A DNA stretch of 64,000 bases from contig JBBPFI010000003.1 of the NCBI GenBank assembly GCA_037974965.1, forward strand, positions 1,674,001 through 1,738,000. The letters are read 5' to 3'. Positions 36,390 through 47,218 of the stretch are shown piece by piece. Both the position numbers and the translations under genes were made by a program. The stretch is from Dacryopinax spathularia. Its lineage: Eukaryota; Basidiomycota; Dacrymycetes; Dacrymycetales; Dacrymycetaceae. Positions within the stretch are counted from its first letter, which is position 1. Every line of letters starts with the position of its first letter. Under the pieces are notes generated by a model, which saw only the letters and a program-made list of their open reading frames with translations, did not search any database and was not told the origin of the DNA.

Positions 36390-36812
36390 GATCAAATATT
36401 TTCCTGCTGTTTCTGGGCGATCGGACCGAGCAACAGAGGGCAAAAAGCAGACCATCTCATCCCAACTATCCTCCCTACGCGCGTGCTTACGCTTCGGTCA
36501 ATGGACTACCCGGTACTTCAGTCTATCAGACACCGCTGGTTCAACTACACTCGCACCTGGTCAAAACCTGACGCCGTAGACGGCAATTCCTGCTCTTGTT
36601 TCTATATCGAAAGCTCTTGGCAACACTACCGCGGAAGATTTCTCTTCGCTTCGCACAGTTGATGGAGTACAAGGTCGGTCCACTCGTCGATTCCATGCGG
36701 ACAATCTCTACTGAAACTCATACCGCCATTTGGACGCATATATACGATCCCCGTAGTTCGTCGTTTCATCTATGCCGCGGTTCCGGAATGGATTGATCAG
36801 GTGTATGCATAG
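36390..36812 (+). CDS. Unrecognised intron-rich gene, 3' end only
   Basis: The last three exons form a phase-consistent chain: about 36390-36496, 36580-36673 and 36757-36812. The introns are both 83 nt (GTCAAT...CCGTAG and GTCGGT...CCGTAG). They encode PNYPPYARAYAS, then TAIPALVSISKALGNTTAED, then VRRFIYAAVPEWIDQVYA before a TAG. The donors are weak (GTC), so this is a proposal. The upstream part is not resolved and no family is recognised. Confidence 0.35.
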
Positions 36813-37752
36813 CGGCCTCAACCCATATCGCGATCCCGGAAAACTCTCTCCCATTATACTCAGCACTTTTGCGACTGCCATGATCCCGTCCGCTCTGTAG
36901 CTCCTTGAAGCCAGTGCAACAGCTCAAGTCAAAGCACATCGCCGGATTGGTGCACGCTAGAATCCAAGGCGGTACAAGGCACCACAGGGTGGCTGTGCTC
37001 GGATATCACGGGAATGCGCGCGACTCCCCGCTCCTGACGCGTCCTTGTGATAAAGATGCGGAGGCGAACGAAGGTGGGGTTGTTATGGCGATGCGACAGC
37101 GGAGGGACTATCATATCAATCGTCAACCATTGTAGGTGACACACCAAAATAATCACCCTTGTTCGAGCTATATTGCAAGCAGTGTATGCGCTAGTTGCAC
37201 TGACAATTGCGAATTGTCAGTCTAGTGAAGATTGTCGGTCTTCAGCGTGAAAGAAAACGTCAAGAAAGGGGTCAGCGTAGCGTTGTCTTGCCCAGGTCCA
37301 GAACCCCACGAATAATTTGGAGCAAGGCTGTGTGAGCGGTTTGACGGCAGGACGCAGCCGGCGCTCGATTCAGGGCTCACCGGCACGTGTACGGAAGCTA
37401 TAACGACACGCTCTCGCCCTCTTTTGGTGTGCGGGCCTGGAACTGGCTACTCGCTGTGTTGCGGTCAAGCCCGCCTTGGCCGGCCGGTGCGCGCTCCTGT
37501 TCACACCTTGTCTACCGACCATCTCGACCTGTCTACCAGCGACGACCACGACGACCACGACAGCATATACGACCCCACCAGCATACCTGCCAGAAGTGCA
37601 GCCGCGTTATCGAGACCGCGTTGGGTGCAACATCACCCTGACGTCAACACCATATACGGCTATCTATTCACCAAGCACACTGCGCACGTCCTCGAGGCAT
37701 ACACACCTGCCGGACTCGTCGTGTCATCTCCCTGCTTTGGTAACCAGCGAGA
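36813..37752. other. Intergenic, promoter region of the F-box-like gene
   Basis: 940 bases without a supported gene. The stretch before 37753 contains C-rich tracts and CACGAC repeats (37543-37562). Confidence 0.45.
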
Positions 37753-40700
37753 ATGCTCAAGTTTCTGCAACGGAAAAGGTCAATCCCGGAGGATCCCTAC
37801 GCGCCATATTCCCCCGAGCGCTCGCTTTCGCCGCAGTCCAACGGTTCTTTACCATACGGTTCCTCCTTTCCTACATCGGGCGTACAGAACGGCTACAACC
37901 CATCCCTGCGCTCATCGCCATCTCCATCTCGACCGACAGATTCCCCATCTTCATCACGCGGGGATCTCCCGCTACCCACGCCGTTATACGCGCGTTTCGC
38001 CCGGTCGGCGAGCGGGACCGACCTCCGCCTCGACTTTCTCGACGAAGACCCCACGATGGGTCGGAGCGTAAGGAGCGCTGCGGATTCGTACGCGCAGTCC
38101 TGGCATCGAGGGCGTAGTGGGCTAGGAAAGCAGCTGCAGACAGACGAGGATGAGCGAAGTTCTGGGGCTGGACCCGTACAATCGCCCATCAAGGGCAAGG
38201 AGAGTAGAAGAAGCAAGGATCTACCTCCGCCGCCAGCGATGTCGCCTACCTCTCCTTCATCTCCTTCGGCCACTGTGCGAGGCTTGGCTGGGCCCAGCAG
38301 TTATAATCCTCTCCAACCGAGTCGCAGCAGCACGGACGGAAGTGAACGTCGACCAAGCTTGACACGATCACTCAGCGACCAATACAAAACTGAAGAGTTC
38401 GTTCATCCTGCTCCGAGCAACGCTGCTAGGCAACATCGACCGAGCCGAACTGGCCAACCTACGAATCACGAAACCGCTCCAGTAGAACAGAACCTCGTAT
38501 CACCAGCATCACAAGAAGCTGAATATATGCGCACCCCTGAGCGCCGGTCTTCTCGGGAGCCGAACCCTCCCAAAAGCAAGCTCACGAAACCGTCACCCCG
38601 GTCCGATAGCCTGCAACGGTTCGGCAGTCCGAAGGACGTATATGCGCCGTCTTTCGGCAAAACTACCCAGGAAAAGGTCGGGGCGGGGGAAGATAGGGAT
38701 GGGAGGAATGGACAAAGTAGAGGACCTGGGAGACAGATGGAGGGACTGGATAATTCGCCGCCGAGGAGCACACTGCGGTCCGCGTCGAGTCAGTTCCAGC
38801 GACCAAGCCACGAGCAGGGACTATCGCAAACCTCGTCACCTGCCAGGGAAGGGCAAGTGCGGCCCGCCCAAATGCACGTCGACCTATCCCAACCGGCAGC
38901 TCAGCAACCTGCGGACTATCCTGGGAGGCCAGCTCCTGCAGGGTGGATGGCGCAACCGGTCGCGGAGGCGCAGCAGCCAATACCTTACCCAACTCAACCA
39001 CGATCGCCTGTGGAAGGTGGCTACCCCGTACGACCTCGGCAGAAAGTCTACCAGGCGCAGAGGCCGCTAGCCCCTGAGACAACTCCTCAGCCCATGCAGG
39101 CACCGTCCAGCGTGCCCCCAACCCCGCTTACGCCACCACATTCTCCAACCGAGCAGCGGCGCTCATTCCTGTTCGTCTCCGGTGGCAAAGTCGAACCCAT
39201 GTATCGAGGAAATGTTCCCGTCTCTCCGCCTTCTGGTCCGCCTTCTGGCAGCCCGACTACTCCGCTCAGTCCCGCAAGCAGCACTGCGCAAACAAGTGGG
39301 CCCAAGAAGCTCCTGAAGAAGCGCGGCAGCTCTCGTGCTGGAAGTGCCGACTTCCCTGCCATTGACACTGCCGCCCTGCGTCCACTGGAGGGCGCTGCTG
39401 TCTCACCGTCGCTTACGAGCAAACGGTCATTTGCTCCAGGTTCATTCCGTGGACCTGCCCCCACTTCCTCAGCACCTCCTCCGTCAAAAGGTGTTCTAGG
39501 CTTCGTCCGGCGACTGAGCGAGTCCCGATCTTCCCAAGCTGGCGGCGCCACAGTCTCTGCGGCGGCTCAAGAGGCTCAAGTGCGCATCCGTGAAGGAAGA
39601 CGCAAGAGCCAAGTTGAGGCCTCAGATGTGGATGAGCTGCGCCGCATGCTCGAGCGTGACGCAGCCGCTAGCATGACCGGAGTTGGTGCTGGGCGACGCA
39701 GCCTCGATGCTTACGGTCATTCGCGTACCCCATATAACGCGGGACCGTACAGCCCTCAAGCTAGCGGCAGCACTGCCCATGTTAATCGACTGGGCGAGTC
39801 TGTGCCTGGTCGCGGTACTACCGACCGAGGCAAGGGTGGTCCTCCGCCCCAGGCCTTTGGTATGTACGGCCAAGGCCGCCGGGCTGCGAGCGAAGTCGAT
39901 CTCCGGCACGTGCCTTCCGAGCCTGCGCCTGCAGTCCCCCTGGCACGTGAAAATATGACGTTGTCTTCGTCCGAATTCCCGCTTAAAAGCAAACGTGGGT
40001 TCCCCTCGGTATCCTCCCACTTCGTTGCATCTCCTGTAGAAGACGACCCTCAATTCTCTGGAGAACATACACCAACTTCTGCGCATGCGTTACGGCAGGC
40101 AGGTACCAGCGCAGCGGGAATTGGGCGCACTGCCTCGCCTGCTACTCGGTACCCTCCCGGCAGCAAATCCTCAGGAACGCTAGACGTGCCCTCGGGACGA
40201 GGATCGCCCTCTCCTTCGGGGAGCTCGCGCTCCGATGTTAGACGGAGCATAGCAGATAGTACAAGGCTAGGCGCGTCGAGTGCTGCTTCTGTCTATTCTC
40301 AGGAATCGCTTGATAAGGAGCGGCGTACAGACGGAGGCAACATCAATCCCCATCTGACAGGTCTTCCCGTCGATGTCGTCAGCCTCGAGGCGACTTCTGC
40401 GAGAGAAGCGATCGGCCGCAAGGCTAACGGAAGTACGCAGGCGAGGGAGTCTCTCTATAAGAGCCCTTATCTCCCCTCAGAGCTCTCCGCCAGCGAGTAC
40501 GGTGACGCCCTCGAGGACGAAAAGGAAGACAAGGAGCTCACGCCCACCCGTACGATCGCAAGCACGAGCGCCGTTCCGCCGCTGAACGACACAAACAGGC
40601 CACTCGGGTCTAGCCCAAGCACTCTACGTCGTACGCCTGCGAGAAGACAGAGCACTTCGAGTAGCACCGAGGATCTCACCTTGCGGTCTAGCGCGCGAGG

Positions 40701-42258
40701 ACCCCGAGATATCAATAGGCCAGAACGCGACACCAAAGCTGCAGCTATGCCCACTGCCACTCGCACACAACTCTCGTCTCCCGCACCTGCCGTGGCTTCG
40801 ACAGATAGCTTCAACGGCTCGGAAATTCACGGCAATGGCGCATCGAAGGGTGCCGCGATCTCGAAGGCATCCTCCAGTGCCTCATCCTACATTGCCTCGT
40901 CCGAGACGGGTCCTGCGACCAGCAGCACGACGAATCTATCTTCGCCACCTACGTCACGGCATAGGGTTGATGCGGGTGCTCAGAAGCCAACCATGATACC
41001 CTTCCCGAAATCTCCTGATCGGCAGAATGGCCATACGCGCAGGCCAAGCGATCCGCGATACAAGCTTCCTCCGCCTAGGACGGTTCCCCCGCCTGTTATC
41101 ACAGCTCATACGCCAGAGGAGCGTGGGCCGCAGAAGCTCTTCCTACCAGATATCCTCGCCGAACCTGGTATCCTGCGCCAACTGTTGGTGTACCTGTCCT
41201 TCCGTGATTTTTTGGTCACGGAACATGTGAATCGCACGACGCGTGCGATGTTGGGCGATACTCGCAACCTTCGGGAGATCATACTCGAGCGTTATCTGGA
41301 TCTTGTTGGTTATCGCCGGTGGCCGCGACACTTGAAGCGCGACGAACCGATCACGCTTTCCCTCAAGGACTTGAACGCTTACCTGATGGGCGTGTCGGTG
41401 GCGACATACCAGTATGCGAACGCGGCGGAGACCTACCTGCAATCTCAAACACGTGATCCTGCGGTTCTCAGCATGTGCAGGAGCTTCACCGCTGCGACTC
41501 GGTCGTATACCCGCGTAGTATTGCGACTGAGGGCGCAAGCTGAAGCGGGATGGGATACCGACGAGCTCCGGTCCCCACTGTTCAGGCTCGGGCATGCGCC
41601 TTTGTTGCGTGTATTTGTGCCTAGTCCAAACGGAGGTTGGCTTAGCGACGAAAGCGTTGTAGAATGCGAGAAGGAGCTTCGCCGAGCTGGCGTCATGAAG
41701 CTTGTTCGCCGCGGAGATGTTGTTTGGGATTCGGCAGTATCAGACGAAGGCAACATCGGCCGCCTTATTTGGGACGGAAACTACCTTCTGGATCTGGAAT
41801 ACGATTACTCCGCTTCTGGCCAGCTTCCTCACTACTTCAACTCCCTCGCACATCCACCCTCCTACTGGCACAAGGTCATTCGCACCACAGCGAATCCGAT
41901 CGCCTTCATCGATCTCCGACCTTACGGCAAGGAGATCATGCAGAACGTGCAACTGGTGCAAGACCGGGTCCAGGCCGAGACCCCGCAGGGCGGGTTTCAC
42001 ACGATCGTCCGGTATTCGCATCGCTCGGTTGCCAGAGTTTTGCGCGGCGTCCCTATTCCCGATACCAAGGAGGTGGTAGACGGTGCTTGGGATGGTCGGA
42101 TCGTTGTCGAAGCTGAAGGAACCAATGAAGGATTAGCGGATCTCCAGGCACGTTGCAGCCCGCAGGGAGGAAAGGGGGTGTACCGCATCCTGAGAGAGAA
42201 GAGCAGGCCGGGCGAAGTCTGGATACGTTGCGTCCGGCCTGAAGAAAAAATAATGTAA
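37753..42258 (+). CDS. Large disordered protein with C-terminal F-box-like domain
   Basis: A single exon of 1501 residues. Residues 1 to about 1120 are low complexity, rich in Ser, Pro, Arg and Gln, with many SP/TP sites typical of kinase targets, and no recognisable fold. From about 1124 an ordered region starts with LFLPDILAEPGILRQLLVYL and SFRDFLVTEHVNRTTRAML, which matches the leucine-rich pattern of an F-box. It is followed by about 340 residues of mixed helix and strand ending at the stop. If the F-box is functional, the protein would recruit an SCF ubiquitin ligase. An adaptor at sites of polarised growth is another possibility, but neither is shown. The lack of introns over 4.5 kb contrasts with the intron-dense block just upstream. 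Confidence 0.8.
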   Translation: MLKFLQRKRSIPEDPYAPYSPERSLSPQSNGSLPYGSSFPTSGVQNGYNPSLRSSPSPSRPTDSPSSSRGDLPLPTPLYARFARSASGTDLRLDFLDEDPTMGRSVRSAADSYAQSWHRGRSGLGKQLQTDEDERSSGAGPVQSPIKGKESRRSKDLPPPPAMSPTSPSSPSATVRGLAGPSSYNPLQPSRSSTDGSERRPSLTRSLSDQYKTEEFVHPAPSNAARQHRPSRTGQPTNHETAPVEQNLVSPASQEAEYMRTPERRSSREPNPPKSKLTKPSPRSDSLQRFGSPKDVYAPSFGKTTQEKVGAGEDRDGRNGQSRGPGRQMEGLDNSPPRSTLRSASSQFQRPSHEQGLSQTSSPAREGQVRPAQMHVDLSQPAAQQPADYPGRPAPAGWMAQPVAEAQQPIPYPTQPRSPVEGGYPVRPRQKVYQAQRPLAPETTPQPMQAPSSVPPTPLTPPHSPTEQRRSFLFVSGGKVEPMYRGNVPVSPPSGPPSGSPTTPLSPASSTAQTSGPKKLLKKRGSSRAGSADFPAIDTAALRPLEGAAVSPSLTSKRSFAPGSFRGPAPTSSAPPPSKGVLGFVRRLSESRSSQAGGATVSAAAQEAQVRIREGRRKSQVEASDVDELRRMLERDAAASMTGVGAGRRSLDAYGHSRTPYNAGPYSPQASGSTAHVNRLGESVPGRGTTDRGKGGPPPQAFGMYGQGRRAASEVDLRHVPSEPAPAVPLARENMTLSSSEFPLKSKRGFPSVSSHFVASPVEDDPQFSGEHTPTSAHALRQAGTSAAGIGRTASPATRYPPGSKSSGTLDVPSGRGSPSPSGSSRSDVRRSIADSTRLGASSAASVYSQESLDKERRTDGGNINPHLTGLPVDVVSLEATSAREAIGRKANGSTQARESLYKSPYLPSELSASEYGDALEDEKEDKELTPTRTIASTSAVPPLNDTNRPLGSSPSTLRRTPARRQSTSSSTEDLTLRSSARGPRDINRPERDTKAAAMPTATRTQLSSPAPAVASTDSFNGSEIHGNGASKGAAISKASSSASSYIASSETGPATSSTTNLSSPPTSRHRVDAGAQKPTMIPFPKSPDRQNGHTRRPSDPRYKLPPPRTVPPPVITAHTPEERGPQKLFLPDILAEPGILRQLLVYLSFRDFLVTEHVNRTTRAMLGDTRNLREIILERYLDLVGYRRWPRHLKRDEPITLSLKDLNAYLMGVSVATYQYANAAETYLQSQTRDPAVLSMCRSFTAATRSYTRVVLRLRAQAEAGWDTDELRSPLFRLGHAPLLRVFVPSPNGGWLSDESVVECEKELRRAGVMKLVRRGDVVWDSAVSDEGNIGRLIWDGNYLLDLEYDYSASGQLPHYFNSLAHPPSYWHKVIRTTANPIAFIDLRPYGKEIMQNVQLVQDRVQAETPQGGFHTIVRYSHRSVARVLRGVPIPDTKEVVDGAWDGRIVVEAEGTNEGLADLQARCSPQGGKGVYRILREKSRPGEVWIRCVRPEEKIM

Positions 42259-42625
42259 GCACCATAGGCGTGGCGAAGTTGCGGAAGGTGTGTGTTTGTG
42301 AATATTCCCCTGGGGTTGTGCATTTCATTCTGGTCGAGCTGGGACATTTTTGACTGGCTTATCCGTCTGTGATATACCTCAGTATGTGTGATACACGGAC
42401 TTCATCCATGTAGATACCATTATGTTACAGCATTTACGACTGTATAAGCAACAACTGTAGTTACCAGTTGTATCGTTGATTAGTAGCATTGTTGGCAAAC
42501 ACGATCGATTTCATCAATGACGCTGATCAAAGTGGCTGTGTCTCCTGTTGCAGCATTCGTAGTAGGGACGTGTGCCCTTCTACTACCACCACCGCACGCC
42601 GTACGGCACCACTCTACGGAGCGGC
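42259..42625. other. Short intergenic stretch between tandem genes
   Basis: 367 bases between the F-box-like stop and the Trs85 start; no coding exon. An upstream in-frame ATG-less extension to 42572 exists but has no support. Confidence 0.5.
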
Positions 42626-45119
42626 ATGGCTTTCCAACCACCAATAGCCATCGCCTGCTCACCTTTACTACCTGAATTTCTGGCTGACAATGGCTGTCCA
42701 CCAATATCAACTGTCCTGCAGGCTCACTCCCGATTAAAGAACGTCCAGACGCTCACCACCTCCTTGCAACCAGTGGTCCACTCGGCATTTGGGCTACGGT
42801 TCGTACCTCTAGAAGAAGGAGCACTGGAGGATGGAGGCAAGGGGAAACAGAAGTGGGTAGACTGGATTGGAGATCGGGTAGCAGAGGTTAGCAGTAGAAG
42901 CGATTGGGACGGGAAGGAAGGCGGTGAGGATAGGGTGTGGCTCGAGGTGCAGAGGTGTCTGGAGGCTACCGCTGGGATTGATGGTGCTGTTGCTGGTGAG
43001 CACGCGTCTACTGGTCGTGGTCAGAACATAGTTGTAATGACTTGTCAACAGTGCTCCTCATTGCAAGTACTGCGGACCCATCACCGATAGCTGCCCTGCA
43101 AGCACTGCACGCCCAAGCAAAGCCATTCGCCGATGCCAAAGCCCTCCTCATCTTTTACCTAATCATTACCATCTCTCCTGCCGATCCGTATGTGCCTATA
43201 TTTATGGCTAGATTACGCTCTGACGTGTGTTTGCAGAACTCTCCTTCCGTCACTACAGCGTACCTTCGGCCCGCATTGTGCCGTACTCTCCCTTCCCGCC
43301 CCTTTACCTACCGATACTCAAATCGCCGTCCCACCACCCCTACCCTCCCCACCACCGCTCCGAACCCCTCTGCCTCCAACGCCCGCATTACCACAAACGA
43401 CTCCGACCACGGCGATACCTGTATCAGCCGTACCGTCAGATGAGGCCGAGGAAGGCTCGACCACGCCAGTGCCGGAAGAGCCTTCGGATCCCCTAACTGC
43501 AAGCCTGAACGGGACGATGGACCAAAATGGCTCGGCCGAGCTGGAGGAAGAGAAGAAGGTAACGGAAGTCAAGACGATCTCGAGCAGTGTGAGTCAGGCA
43601 TGGCATCGATTTCTGAGAGAATTTGTCACGCAGAGTCTCGTGCCTTTCATGGAGCGACAGGTTCTCGCTCTTCACGAATCGGTATGTATCATCAGCTTCT
43701 CCTATGATTACTCCCCTGAATGTTTCTCAGTATACCTCCCGGCGTGCACTGCCGAATCGCATCCTCTCCCTGACATCAAGACGATTCTTCGGCTCCTCAT
43801 CCGCACCAGCATCAACCTCGACATCCCCCAAACCGTCTCTAAGCAGCTCCACCTCTCTGCTAGGCACACCAGAAGGCGATCGACGACTGGTAGAATGGAG
43901 CGCCATGCTAGGCGACCAAAAAGAAGTCCAAGCTGTCGGGGATCCCATTCGGCGAGAAGGCCGAGGGGCCAATGTCGAAGATATCCTTCTACTGCATGCG
44001 TTACACCACCCTCCACCACCGCCTCCGGCTGCTCAAGCTGTCCCGAGTCTTACACCGTTGGCTGCTGCATGTCTCAAACCCCCACCAACAAGTAGTGCGG
44101 AGAGCTTGCTGGCGCGGGCACTGGTCCTTGCCCGTGCTGACTACATGCTCAATGTCCGATCGAAGAACGGCATTGCTAGCATGTCAACAGAGCGACGAAA
44201 CGAAGTCGCGCGCTGGTTTGCCCTCGCAGCCAGTGGAGCAGAAGATCCCCCCCTTTCTGCATTACTTCTCGCCCGAGCCGGAACATGGGAAACAGGCCGA
44301 CGACGAAAAGCGCTCTGGTACGCCCTCGCCGGAGTCCTAATGGAACGAGCCGGAATCAACCAGCTCGCCCTGCTCTACCTGCGCAAAGCGTACGACCTCT
44401 ATTCCCAGCCTGTCCAGCCGAAAGTCGGCGAGCTCGGAGAGGAGGACTACGCTGCGGACCAGTGGCTGAAGAAAGAGAAGCGGAAACGGGACGGGTTCCC
44501 GATGCCGCGTCATATACCCACTATCTTGCGGGAGCTGGGTGATACCACAGTCGAGATACCCGAAGTCGAGGAGGAAGAGCCTGTAGCCCCAGCGGAGGGG
44601 AAGAAGAAGCTTCCAAAGGAGCCTGTCCAGTCACCGATATTCTCTGAGAGCCCGGTGCAGGAGAAGGAAGGCCTGACAGGAGCGGGGATCGCCGGATTCT
44701 GGTCGAGAGAACCCAAGGAAGTTGATCCTGTTGTTGTTGAAGTCGCTGTCGACGAGGGCAAGGAGGTGACGCATGACTTCGGGAAAGGCTCGCCCATCCC
44801 AAAACCGTGCAGGCTGCACATCACCTTTACTCTGCGCAACACCTCCCCCTCTCAATCAGTAGACTTCACCCTTCGTCTCCCAAGTGCAATCGCCGCCGCC
44901 ACCGCCGCAGTCCCACCCCTCCTCCCACCACAGTGGGTCGGCGCACTCGTCCACAGAGGCTCCATCCCACCGCAAGAATCAAAACAATGTAAGGCCAAGA
45001 TATCCGTCTCGAGGTCAGGCCAGTACTCGCTCGCTGGGTGGTGGCTCGATATCCGCGCTGGGGAAGGCAGGTTCTTCCAGGTTGGGAGGGAGGGCGCGGT
45101 GGGTGTGGTGCAGGCTTGA
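42626..45119 (+). CDS. TRS85: TRAPP III subunit Trs85/TRAPPC8
   Basis: Four exons, 42626-42995, 43052-43187, 43237-43681 and 43731-45119, give 779 residues. The N-terminus MAFQPPIAIACSPLLPEFLA fits the Trs85 start (a short strand, then CSP...). VLLIASTADPSPIAALQAL and FVTQSLVPFMERQVLALHES are family landmarks. RRALPNRILSLTSRRFFGSS matches the region that in TRAPPC8 reads RRFFG. The subunit defines TRAPP III, the Rab1/Ypt1 exchange factor acting in autophagosome formation and early Golgi traffic. Family members are only moderately conserved, and the C-terminal 350 residues show little I recognise. A Pro-rich insert lies around residues 200-245. Confidence 0.8.
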
Positions 45120-45973
45120 TGTGGGGGGGTGCGGGATGTATAGATATGATGTAAGTTACTTATAAGATATCGTTTAATGCTTACGGCACGGTTGTGCTCG
45201 GCCTCATTGTCAGGGCCTCGGCCCCGAGGTCGCAAAGTTCACGCATCTTCAGGATCAACGCCCATGGTCATGAATATTAAGGGAGCAGGCCTATGCGGCC
45301 GTAGGCTCCCTTGGCGGAGTTGGTGGTGAGCAGGACAGAAAACGCCAAAAAAAATTGCATTGCATAGAACGGGACATGCACGTACCAAAGGGTGGGCGCA
45401 TCAGCATCAGACGCGGGCGGTAGAGGACACTCTTAGCGCCGAACAATCCTCGCACGACCGACTGAGCATATAATATCCGTTCTCTCCCAAAATTGTTCTC
45501 CCCTTAGGCTACCCTCGAACGTCTATAATCAATCTCTGCTCGCTGCTCATCGTCGCTGCCGACTGCAATCTTCGTGTGAGCCAAATCCGCCGGGCCCGAC
45601 GCCACGACCTCCACCACCGGCGATAACGCACCCAACCTTCCCCACCGAGCGTTCCCCAGCCCTTCAGGGACCTCCTCAACGGCTCCGCACGTGCAGAAGC
45701 AACTCGAGCGGCACCAATTTCGAATCTGTCGTGCCCCAGGGGTTTATTCAGTGCGTCGCTATTGGACGGTCTGCCCCACTACTCTTGCGATTTGCACTTT
45801 TGCCCAACGGGTCACGCCCAACGCCCGACACAGGTCGAGCGAACGGTTCAGATAACAAAAAGGTGAGCGAGCAAGCTGAGCGTTGTTGTAGCTTACCACT
45901 CACCACCCAACGCTCAGGCTTACCAAGTCCACACGACCCCTAGTCTACCCCACCACCCCACACACACGACACA
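45120..45973. other. Intergenic, Yhm2 promoter and leader
   Basis: About 850 bases. The last 300 are C-rich with CACC and CCACC runs, as in many fungal leaders. One strong hairpin at 45281-45310 is listed separately. Confidence 0.5.
45281..45310. terminator. Hairpin between Trs85 and Yhm2
   Basis: GCCTA (45289-45293) pairs with TAGGC (45302-45306) around an 8-base loop, and GGGA (45281-45284) pairs with TCCC (45307-45310) with a bulge on the 5' side. It lies 160 bases after the Trs85 stop. A role in 3' end formation is conceivable, but fungal mRNAs do not use such terminators, so it may be incidental. Confidence 0.3.
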
Positions 45974-47218
45974 ATGGCACCAGTGCGAGAACCAGGCCAG
46001 AAAGGCATCAACTGGTCTAACATTGCCGTCGGTACGTACTGACGCGCATATACCCTGCTACCCAAGCTAATCCAACCTCGTAGGAGCGATCATGAACATG
46101 TTCGAGGTATGCGCACCTCCACTTGGGTGCATATATCCACCAAACGCGAGATTCTCACACGCTTTCCTAGGTCACGACCCTCGGCCAGCCATTAGAGGTC
46201 ATGAAGACCCAGATGGCTGCAAACCGGGAACAGACGATGCTTCAGGCCGTCCGGACGATCTGGAGTCGAGGTGGTTTCCTCGGGTTCTACCAGGGTCTTA
46301 TCCCATGGGTGCGTTGCCTCCTTACACGATCGATCAAGAGAGGCTGATGTCTGGATAGGCATGGATTGAGGCATCGACAAAGGGCGCTGTGCTGCTTTTC
46401 ACCGCGGCGGAGATCGAGAACCGCAGTATCGCCGCTGGGCTCGCACCGGGCTGGGCAGGTCTGCTCGGTGGGATGGGAGGCGGTATCGCCCAGGCATACG
46501 CAACGATGGGTGCGCGGCATCTCTACCTTCTTCATCGATTCCTTCGCTCACTCAACCGCACCCAGGCTTCTGCACATGTATGAAGACGGCCGAGATCACA
46601 CGGCATAAGCAGGCTGCTTCGGGCATCAAGCCTCCTAGTACTTGGGCCGTGTTTATGGATATTTACAGGAGAGAGGGTATTGCCGGAATCAACAAGGGTG
46701 TGAATGCCGTCGCCGTTCGGCAATGCACGAACTGGGGTTCTCGGTGCGTTCAACCCCTTTATCCTCATTCAACTACCTTGCTGATTCTGTGCGTGCGCGC
46801 AGGATGGGTTTCGCACGTCTGGCAGAGGACACCATCCGGAGCATGCGCGGCAAGACCGGCGACGAGAAGCTCGGTCCAATGGACAAGATCCTCTCCTCCT
46901 CAATCGGCGGTGCGCTGGCCACATGGAACCAGCCCATCGAGGTCGTCCGCGTAGAAATGCAGAGCATGAGCAAGAAGCCCGGAACCGAGAAGCTCGGCGT
47001 GTTCGGCACGCTCAAGTATGTCTATCGGGAGAACGGGATCAAGGGCTTGTATAGGGGCGTAACGCCCCGGATTGGACTGGGGATCTGGCAGACAATCTGT
47101 ATGGTCTCGTTTGCTGATTATGTGAAGGCTTGGTACGCCCCTTTCCTTCCTCCTTTGGCTTCACGAGCTGACTCTGTACGACAGGGTCAACCCGGCAAAG
47201 GAGATCAAGAAGTTCTAG
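45974..47218 (+). CDS. YHM2: Mitochondrial citrate/2-oxoglutarate carrier Yhm2
   Basis: Seven exons, 45974-46031, 46084-46106, 46171-46308, 46359-46509, 46566-46743, 46803-47132 and 47185-47218, close in phase to 303 residues, close to yeast Yhm2 (314). Exon 2 is a 23-nt microexon (AIMNMFE). It is a mitochondrial carrier with signature motifs [10 protein letters not shown] in repeat 1 and [10 protein letters not shown] in repeat 3. The diagnostic Yhm2 block is [20 protein letters not shown] followed by [18 protein letters not shown]. It exchanges citrate for oxoglutarate across the inner membrane and supplies cytosolic NADPH. In yeast it is also found with mitochondrial nucleoids, an incidental link to MIP1 in the same window. 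Confidence 0.96.

Noticed and set aside
28550-37752. Degenerate transposon or virus-like fossil
   Set aside because: No reverse transcriptase, integrase, capsid or transposase motif and no terminal repeats were seen. Exon chaining explains much of the block as host genes.
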